A program made the translations under genes and the position numbers. From a virus, in IMG/VR virus record IMGVR_UViG_3300042691_009400, positions 1 through 20,158 of that record: a DNA stretch of 20,158 nucleotides. One strand, written 5' to 3'. A model generated the notes under the pieces. The model saw nothing but the letters and a program-made list of their open reading frames with translations, did not search any database and was not told the origin of the DNA. How positions within the stretch are numbered: position 1 is the stretch's first letter; every line of letters starts with the position of its first letter. Below are positions 14,952 through 20,158 of the stretch, one piece after another.

Positions 14952-15387
14952 CCGGTTCAACCTTCAATGAGACGCGGGCGGCTGGCGACAGCCCGAAGTC
15001 GGACTCTAGCTGGCGAAGCTGCTGGGATAGCTTGTGGGCAATCGCTACTTCGGGCTTCTGGGCGATGTACTTCACCTGTCCGCCGTCGTTCAGGATGGGG
15101 TACGTATCACCTTCCGCCTTTAGCTTGGCACGGACGGCAAGCCACCATTCATACGTGTCGCAGTAGCGGGCGAGCGACTCGACATCGGCCCGCGTCATCA
15201 CCCGCGTCGCCTGGAGCATCGGCAGCAGTTCGGCCCACCTCGCGGACGCGACTGGCCCGAGGTGCGGCGGCATCGCGATGCCGTCCGTTGGGGGCTGCGG
15301 CTCGTCGGCGTTAATCGGCCGACAACCCGGGTTGCCACGGAGGATCTTTAGCTTCGTCGGTGTCGGCTTAGGTCCGCGTCTTCCCAT
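14884..15387 (-). CDS. Terminase small subunit, P27 family
   Basis: A 167-residue protein with the standard opening MGRRGPKPTPTKLKILRGNPG of P27-type (Terminase_4) small terminases, followed by Pro-rich PPHLGPVASARWAELLPML, a helical core (ADVESLARYCDTYEWWLAV) and LSPAARVSLKVEP near the C-terminus, a conserved segment in this family. It recognises the packaging start site and regulates the large subunit, with which it overlaps by 68 nt. The ATG at 15387 follows the stop of the HNH gene by 3 nt and has no clear ribosome binding site of its own, so its translation probably depends on ribosomes arriving from upstream. Confidence 0.92.
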   Translation of the reverse strand: MGRRGPKPTPTKLKILRGNPGCRPINADEPQPPTDGIAMPPHLGPVASARWAELLPMLQATRVMTRADVESLARYCDTYEWWLAVRAKLKAEGDTYPILNDGGQVKYIAQKPEVAIAHKLSQQLRQLESDFGLSPAARVSLKVEPDAKPQSTLEKFRALKAAGKTPG

Positions 15388-15390
15388 ACA

Positions 15391-16386
15391 TCACGGTGTC
15401 GCAAAGACTGCGATGAGCATCTGCCCGCCGCCTTTTCGGCCCTTCCTGCCGTTGCACTTCCGGCACAGGCACTGCGAGTTGTCAAACGTATTGCCCTTGT
15501 CGGGCACGCCCCACGACAGCGGCACGATATGGTCGTGCTCCGCGTTCCGCTGGCTGGCCCGCCGAGTTCGCTTGTCGAACCTGTGCCTTCCTTTATGGCA
15601 TTTCACCCCGCATTGCTGGCAGACCCAGCCGTCACGCTCGCACACAGCCTCTCGCGTGCAGGCGGGGTCGAATGGCACGTTGAACTGCTTGCATCGCTTT
15701 CGCAGCGAAGTCGCCAGCGAATGACGGCAAGCGGCTTCGATGCCAGACTTTGGCGACGGCCGGCGCGGGCGATTTGTGCCCCAGCGGTGGTCTAGGTAGC
15801 ACTCGCGCGAACAATACTTGCCCTTGTCTTGATGCGGCATCTTGCCGTTGACTGAGCGAGTGAACGACTGACCGCAGCCGACGCAGGTTTTCTCGTGGCT
15901 CGGCTTGCTTGCGATCCAGCAGTCCCACGAGCAGAACCGGCGTTTCTCTGCCTTGTGTGATGCGATCTCGAAAGGCTTTTTGCAATGCTGGCACTGCAAG
16001 CCAGCCCTGTCTCTATGGGCTAGATGGCCGCACTCGGCAGAGCAGAATTTCTGCCGTTGGCGGTCGGAGCGGAACGGCTGGCTGCAATGCTGGCAAGTGC
16101 ATTCGTGTATCAGCGTGTTCCTGCTGAGGCGTCGCAAGGCGTGCTGACGCTGGCTCGCCGCCGACTTGCATTCACTGCACCGGCTTGGAAGCGGCCCTCG
16201 TCGCGGGAGTGTCGGAATCTGCTTGCCGCAGTCTTTGCACGAAGCGGCTTGCCATTGAGAAAGCCGGCGAGATTTCTCTCTGGCAGAGGCCGACTTTTTG
16301 CGGCACGAAGAACAACGCAATGGCCACCGTCGCGCGGGAGGGCGACGCTGAATCTCCACGCCACAGTCAAGGCACGAGCGACACAT
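15391..16386 (-). CDS. HNH endonuclease with five N-terminal zinc modules
   Basis: A 331-residue protein. Two modules of the form C-x2-C...C-x2-C (Cys5/8/25/28 and Cys50/53/70/73) are followed by three of the form C-x2-C...F/Y-C-x3-C (Cys98/101/115/119, 132/135/152/156, 168/171/192/196). The C-terminal HNH domain has CERDGWVCQQCG (Cys256/259), AEHDHIVPLSWG with the catalytic histidine pair (284/286), FDNSQCLC and CRKCNGRKG. HNH nucleases beside terminase can assist cos cleavage (HK97 gp74), but that type is short; the long zinc array suggests sequence-specific DNA binding as in free-standing homing endonucleases. No Shine-Dalgarno sequence precedes the ATG at 16386, and a stop lies 8 codons upstream in frame, so the start is fixed. 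Confidence 0.88.
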   Translation of the reverse strand: MCRSCLDCGVEIQRRPPARRWPLRCSSCRKKSASAREKSRRLSQWQAASCKDCGKQIPTLPRRGPLPSRCSECKSAASQRQHALRRLSRNTLIHECTCQHCSQPFRSDRQRQKFCSAECGHLAHRDRAGLQCQHCKKPFEIASHKAEKRRFCSWDCWIASKPSHEKTCVGCGQSFTRSVNGKMPHQDKGKYCSRECYLDHRWGTNRPRRPSPKSGIEAACRHSLATSLRKRCKQFNVPFDPACTREAVCERDGWVCQQCGVKCHKGRHRFDKRTRRASQRNAEHDHIVPLSWGVPDKGNTFDNSQCLCRKCNGRKGRKGGGQMLIAVFATP

Positions 16387-16417
16387 GCTGCGAGTTTGCC
16401 TGGACTGTCAAGCGTCA

Positions 16418-16506
16418 CCCCTACCCCCGAGCAGTTTGTTGCACGCGGCTGTTCGCGTCATGGCAGCGGGTTTTGCTGGCTAGCCGGATTTTAGTCCCCT
16501 ACCCCC
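16418..16506. repeat. 11-bp direct repeat CCCCTACCCCC in the gap between the HNH genes
   Basis: Two exact copies at 16418-16428 and 16496-16506 (plus-strand reading) bracket 67 bp of gene-free sequence between the two nuclease genes. This could be a remnant of the insertion of the larger HNH gene or a chance repeat in C-rich sequence. Apart from the repeat I see nothing in this 119-bp gap. Confidence 0.45.
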
Positions 16507-16844
16507 TAGCGGTGGGGGTGCTGCGCGTGCGTCCGTGCGGGCTCGGACTCCATCTTTGTCTTCCGGTTGTGGCACCCGTGGCAGAGGCACTGCCCATTGC
16601 TCACCTCGTATCGCAGGTCTGGCCTGACCTTCACGGGAACAACGTGATCCGCGTGAGCCTCGCCCTTCGAGCCGCAGACCCGCGAGCACGCCCGGCATAC
16701 ATAGGCGTCGCGGATGAGCACAGCCTGCCGCCACGCTTGATGCTTGGCGTCGCAGTAGCCGCGAGCCGCAGCGTTGGGCCTGAGTTCCTTGGGGGCAGCA
16801 GCCCGCAGCCTGGGCGACCGGAAGCGTGGTATTCGCTGCGGCAT
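16506..16844 (-). CDS. HNH endonuclease, HK97 gp74-like
   Basis: A 112-residue protein with the short phage HNH layout: RGYCDAKHQAWRQAVLIRD at 28-46, Cys50-x2-Cys53, AHADHVVP with the His-Asp-His core at 64-67, NGQCLC with Asn83, and Cys88-x2-Cys91 before HNRKT. The four cysteines bind a structural zinc. Family members encoded next to terminase genes stimulate specific terminase cleavage during packaging (HK97 gp74); others are homing nucleases. The ATG at 16844 is 3 nt after the stop of the preceding gene. The C-terminal 15 residues are His/Pro/Arg-rich. A hairpin with a 6-bp C/G stem (16501-16519) spans its stop codon. Confidence 0.9.
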   Translation of the reverse strand: MPQRIPRFRSPRLRAAAPKELRPNAAARGYCDAKHQAWRQAVLIRDAYVCRACSRVCGSKGEAHADHVVPVKVRPDLRYEVSNGQCLCHGCHNRKTKMESEPARTHAQHPHR

Positions 16845-16847
16845 CTG

Positions 16848-17204
16848 CTAGCTCTTGAGGCTGACAATCCCTGCCGTGCCGGTGCTGTTCGTCGTGCCCG
16901 AGATGATCTCAAGGTAGGGCACAGCGAACACCTCGTCGGGCAGGGCGTACATGCGACCCACCGCAGTCGAGGGGGCAAGCGTGATCGTGGCTGCTGAGCC
17001 ATCAGTCTTGAACAACTGACGCCACGGGCCATTCTCGCTGGAAGCCCCCCACATCTGGAGCGACACCGATGCCGTGACCATCGTGCCGAACTCGACCACC
17101 CCGCCCGCGAAGTCTTCCATGCGGATCGTGGTGGCGAGGGCGGTGCTCGTGTGCAGGACGATAGGAACGTCACGCGAGCGGCGGCGAATCTTGATCTCTG
17201 ACAT
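16848..17204 (-). CDS. Beta-rich phage protein, unknown function
   Basis: A 118-residue protein with a basic start (MSEIKIRRRSRDVPIVLHTS) followed by a predicted beta-sandwich: FAGGVVEFGTMVTASVSLQMWGASS, a GPWRQLF turn at about 69-75, TITLAPSTAVGRMYALPDEVFAVPYLEIISG, and a Gly/Thr-rich end. The pattern of a strand pair, WG...NGPWRQL turn and PYLEIISG strand looks like a small structural or carbohydrate-binding-like domain, often seen near head genes of environmental phages. AGGAG lies 7 nt before the ATG at 17204. It resembles in style the candidate decoration protein at 8694-9140, but I cannot show homology by eye. Confidence 0.72.
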   Translation of the reverse strand: MSEIKIRRRSRDVPIVLHTSTALATTIRMEDFAGGVVEFGTMVTASVSLQMWGASSENGPWRQLFKTDGSAATITLAPSTAVGRMYALPDEVFAVPYLEIISGTTNSTGTAGIVSLKS

Positions 17205-17248
17205 GGGTCTGCTCCTGGGTAGGCACGGGTCAAGCCCGCGACGCGGCC

Positions 17249-17443
17249 TCAGCCGTCCAGCCTAGGGGCTTCCGCCCGTAGCCTTGCAGCCTCAGCCTCT
17301 AGCTCCTCCAGGCGGCCGGCAGCTTCGAGCAGGGCGGCGCGCTGGAGTCGCACCACCTCGTCAACGTGCTTGAGGTGCACGGAGAGGTAGATGTTGCCGT
17401 GGTAGGCAGCGACCGTTCGCAGCTTGTCGGGGAGCGATGCCAT
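17249..17443 (-). CDS. Small coiled-coil protein
   Basis: A 64-residue protein. The first half is MASLPDKLRTVAAYHGNIYL; the second half is a continuous heptad-like helix rich in Leu, Glu, Ala and Arg (RLQRAALLEAAGRLEELEAE), so an oligomeric coiled coil is likely. No family is recognised. No good ribosome binding site precedes the ATG at 17443. It lies in the operon of short accessory genes between the promoter region and the packaging genes; small helical proteins here could be regulators or assembly factors. Confidence 0.55.
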   Translation of the reverse strand: MASLPDKLRTVAAYHGNIYLSVHLKHVDEVVRLQRAALLEAAGRLEELEAEAARLRAEAPRLDG

Positions 17444-17468
17444 GCCCAGACGGTACGCGGGGCGTCAA

Positions 17469-17500
17469 GCGGCAGCGGCGATCACCCGTGCCGCTGCGGC
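17469..17500. other. GC-rich stem-loop between two small genes
   Basis: Bases 17469-17479 pair with 17490-17500 (one mismatch, eight uninterrupted pairs next to a 10-nt loop). No T-tract follows on either strand, so it is not a typical terminator. Its loop begins GATCAC on the plus strand, the same hexamer as the loop of the terminase hairpin at 14632-14637. Confidence 0.45.
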
Positions 17501-17501
17501 G

Positions 17502-17621
17502 TCACTCCTGCACCTTCGTGCCCATGTCGTACGGATAGCCGTCTTCGGGGTCGTCCGAATACGTGCCCTCGTACTCGTTGTCCCACCAGGGGCTCTTGCT
17601 GTCTGGCAGTTCGTCGCTCAT
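17502..17621 (-). CDS. Very small acidic protein
   Basis: A 39-residue open frame, starting MSDELPDSKSPWWDNEYEG and ending MGTKVQE. It is strongly acidic and rich in Asp, Glu, Tyr and Trp, with no hydrophobic core, so it may be disordered or work as a DNA mimic or adaptor. Support comes from a good GAGG sequence 6 nt before the ATG at 17621 and from its fit into the gap between neighbouring genes. No family is recognised, and such short frames can be spurious. Confidence 0.55.
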   Translation of the reverse strand: MSDELPDSKSPWWDNEYEGTYSDDPEDGYPYDMGTKVQE

Positions 17622-17647
17622 GCGCTTCCTCGCCGCTGTAGCGTCAT

Positions 17648-17743
17648 TCAGACCGGGAAGAACCGATCCAGAAAGTTCCGCAGGGATTCAAAGAAGCAGT
17701 GAACGGCCATTGCGTAGAACATTACCCGCTCCCAGCGATCCAT
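17648..17743 (-). CDS. Very small hydrophobic/amphipathic peptide
   Basis: A 31-residue frame, MDRWERVMFYAMAVHCFFE followed by SLRNFLDRFFPV. It is rich in Phe and could form one amphipathic or membrane-associated helix. Its ATG overlaps the TGA of the preceding gene by one base (TGATG), the same junction type as at 3607, 6661 and 18036, which is the main support. Function unknown; it could also be a chance frame. Confidence 0.42.
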   Translation of the reverse strand: MDRWERVMFYAMAVHCFFESLRNFLDRFFPV

Positions 17744-18036
17744 CACTTCAACTCCAAGCGACTGCTGACTGACTTTCGCCAAAACCGACGATACCAAGGC
17801 CCTCCAGCGTCATCCCCCATCCAAGGCGATTGCTCAACCTCGTAAATCGCCACGTTGTCGAGTGTGCTGAAAGCATCACTGGAAACGAGAATCCACCTTC
17901 GCGGATCGCCTTCCTTGAACTCAACATCAACCTCGAATGAGTATCTATCGGAAGGCGTTACCCACTTTTTGACCCATCCAGTTATGTCAACGTGCTTGTC
18001 AAAGTGACTCACAACGTCGGATATTCCAATCGCCAT
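17743..18036 (-). CDS. Small accessory phage protein, unknown function
   Basis: A 97-residue protein, starting MAIGISDVVSHFDKHVDITGW. It appears alpha/beta with a strand pattern YSFEVDVEF and RRWILVSSDAFSTLDNVAIYEVE, and an aromatic and basic C-terminus (GPWYRRFWRKS). I set the start at 18036 because GGAGG lies 7 nt upstream and because the ATG overlaps the stop of the preceding DUF551 gene (TGATG). By eye its codons are less GC-rich than those of its neighbours, which may mark recent acquisition. No family is recognised. Confidence 0.7.
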   Translation of the reverse strand: MAIGISDVVSHFDKHVDITGWVKKWVTPSDRYSFEVDVEFKEGDPRRWILVSSDAFSTLDNVAIYEVEQSPWMGDDAGGPWYRRFWRKSVSSRLELK

Positions 18037-18581
18037 CACTTCACCTCCGGCGGCTCTAGCCTGTACGGATCGTGATCGACCAAGCATCCAGGGGTTTGGC
18101 CCGATGCGTGCCCTTGGCCTTTAGGCTCCGCGTGCGAGATGACATCCGAGACCGATGACTTCATCGCAGGCGGTTCGGGCAGCGGCATCCAGTGAGCGAT
18201 GCCGCCAGCAGGCTCGCAATCGCCGCACAGCCAATCGCCTCTGGTGGTGCGCCACACCTCAGAGGCACGCGCCGAGCCGGGACGCCATCCGATCACTCGT
18301 TCGTACTCTCCCGGCAGCCGCTCGCTCACCGGAATCCATGCTCCGACTGTCTGCCCGTTGATGACACGCCCTGCCATGCTTTCGGCCAGCCGCTGGCCGG
18401 TGCCCTGAAGCATAATCTCGGCACAGGCACGGGCGGCAATGATTTCGTCTCGACATTCTCGCAGGATCGGCTCACGGTCTGGCTCTTCATCCTGGCAGCG
18501 AGCTGCCGCACACTCGGCAAGGTGGGCATCTATGCGGGCGATGATGTCTTCCACGACTCTCCCTTCGCTCAGTAGCGTCAC
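18036..18581 (-). CDS. DUF551-containing phage protein
   Basis: A 181-residue protein. Residues 82-138 are a DUF551 domain: WIPVSERLPGEYERVIGW, then VWRTTRGDWLCG and GGIAHWMPLPEPP. This domain is common in accessory genes of phages and prophages; its biochemical role is unknown. The first 70 residues are helical and acidic with several cysteines; the last 40 are low-complexity and Pro/Gly/His-rich. I use the GTG at 18581, which forms a GTGA overlap with the upstream gene; a GTG at 18554 is an alternative. Confidence 0.85.
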   Translation of the reverse strand: MTLLSEGRVVEDIIARIDAHLAECAAARCQDEEPDREPILRECRDEIIAARACAEIMLQGTGQRLAESMAGRVINGQTVGAWIPVSERLPGEYERVIGWRPGSARASEVWRTTRGDWLCGDCEPAGGIAHWMPLPEPPAMKSSVSDVISHAEPKGQGHASGQTPGCLVDHDPYRLEPPEVK

Positions 18582-18835
18582 TTCGTCCGTTCCAGCAGCC
18601 CCCGGAGCGTTGCCTCAATCATCTCGCACTCTCGGTCGTCGTTATTCTCGCCGTAAGCGTTCATCGCAGTCTGAATCGCCTCCCGCTCCGCGTCGGTGAG
18701 CGATGGCGAGCGGTAGAGCGGCACGATCATGTGACCACTCTCGGCGGCGTGACGCGGGTAGAGTTCCCAATGCACCTCCGGGTCGGGGTCAAGTCCGTAA
18801 TGCACCGCCCACGCTACCGGCTCGCTGCTATCCAT
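18578..18835 (-). CDS. Common phage hypothetical (EPVAWA...PLYR type)
   Basis: An 85-residue protein whose first half, SSEPVAWAVHYGLDPDPEVHWELYPR followed by MIVPLYRSPSLTDAERE, matches a widespread phage pattern: an EPVAWA start, a PLYR-containing strand and a following LTDAE helix. A C-terminal helix is acidic (RECEMIEATLRGLLERTK). Function unknown. An AGAGGG sequence stands just before the ATG at 18835. It overlaps the DUF551 gene by 4 bases, and the two often occur together in accessory regions. Confidence 0.82.
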   Translation of the reverse strand: MDSSEPVAWAVHYGLDPDPEVHWELYPRHAAESGHMIVPLYRSPSLTDAEREAIQTAMNAYGENNDDRECEMIEATLRGLLERTK

Positions 18836-18871
18836 CGCGTCCCTCTCTGATTTCAGTAGCGCACTTGCCGC

Positions 18872-19093
18872 CTACTTGCGGCCCTTCCTCTTCGGCTTCC
18901 ACCTCGCCGCCGCTCCTGCGTTGGCCTGCTCGCCGATAGCCGGGTTCCCCGGTGGCATATCCGGTGCCTCAACACGCAGGAGCCGAGACAACGCCAGCCG
19001 GATCGCCTCGCTGGGCGTCGTGCCGTGCTTCTGGCAGTAGGCCGCCATTGGCCCCGCGAGCGGGCCAAGGCGGAACGTGATGCGGTCGTTCAT
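18872..19093 (-). CDS. Ribbon-helix-helix DNA-binding protein, candidate regulator
   Basis: A 73-residue protein. RITFRLG (4-10) fits the DNA-contacting strand, LAGPMAAYCQKHG (12-24) helix A, TTPS the turn and EAIRLALSRLLR (29-40) helix B of the CopG/Arc/MetJ fold, which binds DNA as a dimer. The remaining 30 residues are a Pro/Gly linker and a basic tail (KPKRKGRK). It is the second gene after the candidate promoter at 19377-19404, so autoregulation of the operon is plausible. It overlaps the preceding gene by an ATGA. Family by pattern, regulatory role inferred. Confidence 0.75.
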   Translation of the reverse strand: MNDRITFRLGPLAGPMAAYCQKHGTTPSEAIRLALSRLLRVEAPDMPPGNPAIGEQANAGAAARWKPKRKGRK

Positions 19094-19323
19094 TCCTGGT
19101 CGCAGCCGCCGTTGATGTTTTGGCCTTGATCGTCAAGGACGTACCAATCACGGCCAGCGTAGTTCTCGTCCGCGTGATCGTTGGCGAGCTTGTCGGCATC
19201 GGCTGTGTCGATGCGGCGGCTATCAGTGATCCAAAACGTTTCGGCGATTTCCCAAGAGCCGTCCTCGCGAACGAAGGCCACAGAATACTGCCGGTCTATC
19301 GGGTTCTGGGTTTTAGTTGTCAT
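19090..19323 (-). CDS. Small acidic protein, first gene of the leftward operon
   Basis: A 77-residue protein, MTTKTQNPIDRQYSVAFVRE and then DGSWEIAETFWITDS, followed by DTADADKLANDHADENYAGRDWYVLDD. It is acidic with an alpha/beta character: two strands, a helix (ADKLANDHADE) and a last strand (DWYVLD). I recognise no family with certainty; short phage proteins of this layout are frequent. GGGAG lies about 10 nt before the ATG at 19323. It is the first gene after the promoter candidate, with a leader of about 47 nt. Confidence 0.72.
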   Translation of the reverse strand: MTTKTQNPIDRQYSVAFVREDGSWEIAETFWITDSRRIDTADADKLANDHADENYAGRDWYVLDDQGQNINGGCDQE

Positions 19324-19350
19324 CGTCGTGCTTCTCCCGGTTTGAGGCTT

Positions 19351-19365
19351 GCGGCTCGTTGCCGC
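19351..19365 (-). other. Small inverted repeat in the operon leader
   Basis: GCGGC and GCCGC form a 5-bp stem with a 5-nt loop within the predicted 5' leader of the first gene. It could be a weak RNA hairpin or an operator half-site pair; support is only the symmetry and location. Confidence 0.3.
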
Positions 19366-19376
19366 GTCATGCCCTA

Positions 19377-19404
19377 AGTATACCTAACGTCGGACGGAAG
19401 GCAA
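19377..19404 (-). promoter_or_regulatory. Candidate sigma-70 promoter of the leftward operon
   Basis: On the minus strand TTGCCT (19404-19399) and TATACT (19382-19377) are separated by 16 bp. The -10 element matches the consensus at 5 of 6 positions and the -35 at 4 of 6. It is in an AT-richer stretch of an otherwise GC-rich window, about 50 bp upstream of the first gene of the block that runs without a large gap to the terminases. Transcription would start near 19370. Confidence 0.58.
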
Positions 19405-19775
19405 CCCCAACTAAAAGATTTTTGCGGAACCCCGCTTTTCCCGGCAGAAACGAGATTCCCACCCCTGTCGGACAGTTGGCATCGTGAGAATCTGAAGCGG
19501 GGCGGGAGGGACGACGCTCTCTGCGGCGTGTAATGTCAAAGTTCTTCGCAAAAAAACTGCCGGATCATATTGGCAATCCGACGCGATTCGTCTGTTCTCA
19601 AATACGATTCGGGCGTGTATCGCCGGTGCCTGCGGGTCGCGGTGCCGGATTATCGGGCCGGTCGCTGTCGCAAGCTGTCGCCGCCGGCGCGGCGTTGTTG
19701 TCCCGCTCGGGCAGATTCTCGCCCTGGCGGTCGGATTGTCCCGCTCGGTGCAGCCTAGCCTACGAGGCAATCGGG
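19405..19775. other. Gene-free region upstream of the operon promoter
   Basis: No convincing gene is seen on either strand. The long frames here (minus 19411-20091 and plus 19533-20114) have irregular, Arg/Pro/Ser-rich composition and overlap the BPSL0761-like gene. The region contains a 13-bp direct repeat, an AT-rich patch near 19405-19435 and a short GCGG/CCGC symmetry at 19424-19435 flanked by T-runs. It is a reasonable place for regulatory sites or a boundary between modules. Confidence 0.5.
19698..19748. repeat. 13-bp direct repeat TTGTCCCGCTCGG, two copies
   Basis: Exact copies at 19698-19710 and 19736-19748, 38 bp start to start (between three and four DNA helical turns). They lie in the gene-free region upstream of the operon. 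They may be binding sites for a regulator such as the ribbon-helix-helix protein, or a relic of a short duplication. Confidence 0.5.
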
Positions 19776-19997
19776 TCAACGCTCGTCCGCTTCCGCGATC
19801 CGCTTGGCCGTCTCGGGATCGAAGGCGTCGGCCCGGCCCAGGTCGAACCAAAGAGGGTAATGCCGCAGGAGCCGGCGAGCCTCCTCGCGGACGGGCTTCG
19901 GCACGCCCTTGATGCCGCCGTTGTACGGCGAGAGCAGCCGCAGGAGGAAATCCTGCGTGCTCAGGACGGCTCGCGTTCGCTCGTGCGGGAGTGTCAT
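19776..19997 (-). CDS. BPSL0761-family small protein
   Basis: A 73-residue protein starting MTLPHERTRAVLSTQDFLLR, with VPKPVREEARRLLRHYPLWFDL in the middle. The ERTRAVL...FL start and the VREEARRLLRHYP motif are the signature of the BPSL0761 family, short helical proteins of unknown function found across bacteria and their prophages. The ATG at 19997 starts the conserved part; a TTG 15 codons upstream is less likely. It lies on the same strand as the phage genes but is separated from the operon by about 450 bp, so it may be a separate accessory gene. Confidence 0.8.
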   Translation of the reverse strand: MTLPHERTRAVLSTQDFLLRLLSPYNGGIKGVPKPVREEARRLLRHYPLWFDLGRADAFDPETAKRIAEADER

Positions 19998-20041
19998 TTT
20001 CCAGAGTCCAGAATTGCGAAAGCCCGGTCGCAGGCGTTGCA

Positions 20042-20075
20042 AAACCTCTGCCCAAATTCACAACGACCGAGGTTT
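20042..20075. repeat. 7-bp inverted repeat upstream of the BPSL0761-like gene
   Basis: AAACCTC (20042-20048) and GAGGTTT (20069-20075) form a perfect inverted repeat with a 20-bp spacer, 45-78 bp upstream of the gene start. The spacing could suit a dimeric regulator; there is no other support. Confidence 0.3.
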
Positions 20076-20106
20076 CGTAACAGGCCCACACCTACGGTGA
20101 AGAGCG

Positions 20107-20158
20107 TCACTTGAACAGCACGTCCGCCGTGTTCTCTAGAATCGCCACAAGTTGCGGC
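20107..20158 (-). CDS. C-terminal end of an unknown gene (cut by window edge)
   Basis: A frame open from the right edge ends at the TGA at 20109-20107. Its visible end reads PQLVAILENTADVLFK, a plausible amphipathic helix. Too little is present for any identification, and it could be a chance frame. Confidence 0.4.
   Translation of the reverse strand, partial: PQLVAILENTADVLFK

Noticed and set aside
19411-20091. 226-codon minus-strand frame across the gene-free region
   Set aside because: It overlaps the BPSL0761-like gene in another frame and has irregular Arg/Pro-rich composition with no ribosome binding site.
19533-20114. 193-codon plus-strand frame starting MSKFFAKKL
   Set aside because: It is antisense to the BPSL0761-like gene, its composition is not protein-like, and no ribosome binding site precedes it.
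1-20158. CRISPR array, tRNA, integrase or attachment site
   Set aside because: No regularly spaced repeats, cloverleaf, recombinase motifs or att-like duplication were seen on reading the window.

Overview
The window is a 20 kb piece of a tailed-phage genome or prophage (siphovirus-like, HK97-type head). It is GC-rich, and every gene I can support lies on the minus strand, so it is read here from right to left. No integrase, phage repressor, tRNA, rRNA or chromosomal housekeeping gene is visible. I therefore cannot say whether it is a free phage or a prophage, and the host is unknown beyond being a GC-rich bacterium with AGGAG-type ribosome binding sites.

Layout in transcription order. At the right edge lie the tail end of an unknown gene and a small BPSL0761-like gene. 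About 450 bp follow without a convincing gene; they hold a candidate promoter (19377-19404) that could start the leftward operon. Next is an early block of short accessory genes (19323 to 16848): an unknown 77-aa protein, a ribbon-helix-helix DNA-binding protein, a common phage hypothetical, a DUF551 protein and several very small proteins, many joined by ATGA or TGATG overlaps. Then come two HNH nucleases (112 aa and 331 aa; the longer has five zinc modules), the P27-type small terminase, the large terminase, portal, prohead protease, a 56-aa zinc-ribbon protein and the HK97-fold major capsid protein. After these sit a beta-rich candidate decoration protein, an intrinsic terminator, a GT-A glycosyltransferase, a 66-aa protein, the head-tail connector, a beta-rich protein, the stopper, an HK97-gp10-like protein, the tail terminator, two tube-like proteins, the tail chaperones G and G-T, and the tape measure protein, which runs off the left edge.

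The genes form one virion-building programme: DNA is recognised and cut by the terminases with likely HNH help, pumped through the portal into a shell made from capsid protein with an N-terminal delta domain that the protease removes, closed by connector, stopper and completion proteins, and joined to a tail whose length is set by the tape measure with the G/G-T chaperones.

The most striking observation is in the large terminase. Its Walker A loop is split by a 45-nt gap (14610-14654) that contains an in-frame TGA in the loop of an 18-bp hairpin and is flanked by matching GGC codons. Removing or bypassing it from GGC to GGC restores the ATP-binding motif exactly, and the rest of the gene looks intact. 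Together with the zinc-module HNH nuclease just upstream, this resembles the T4 gene 60 bypass element and its MobA endonuclease. It is a candidate mobile bypass cassette, although an artefact, recent inactivation or readthrough must be excluded.
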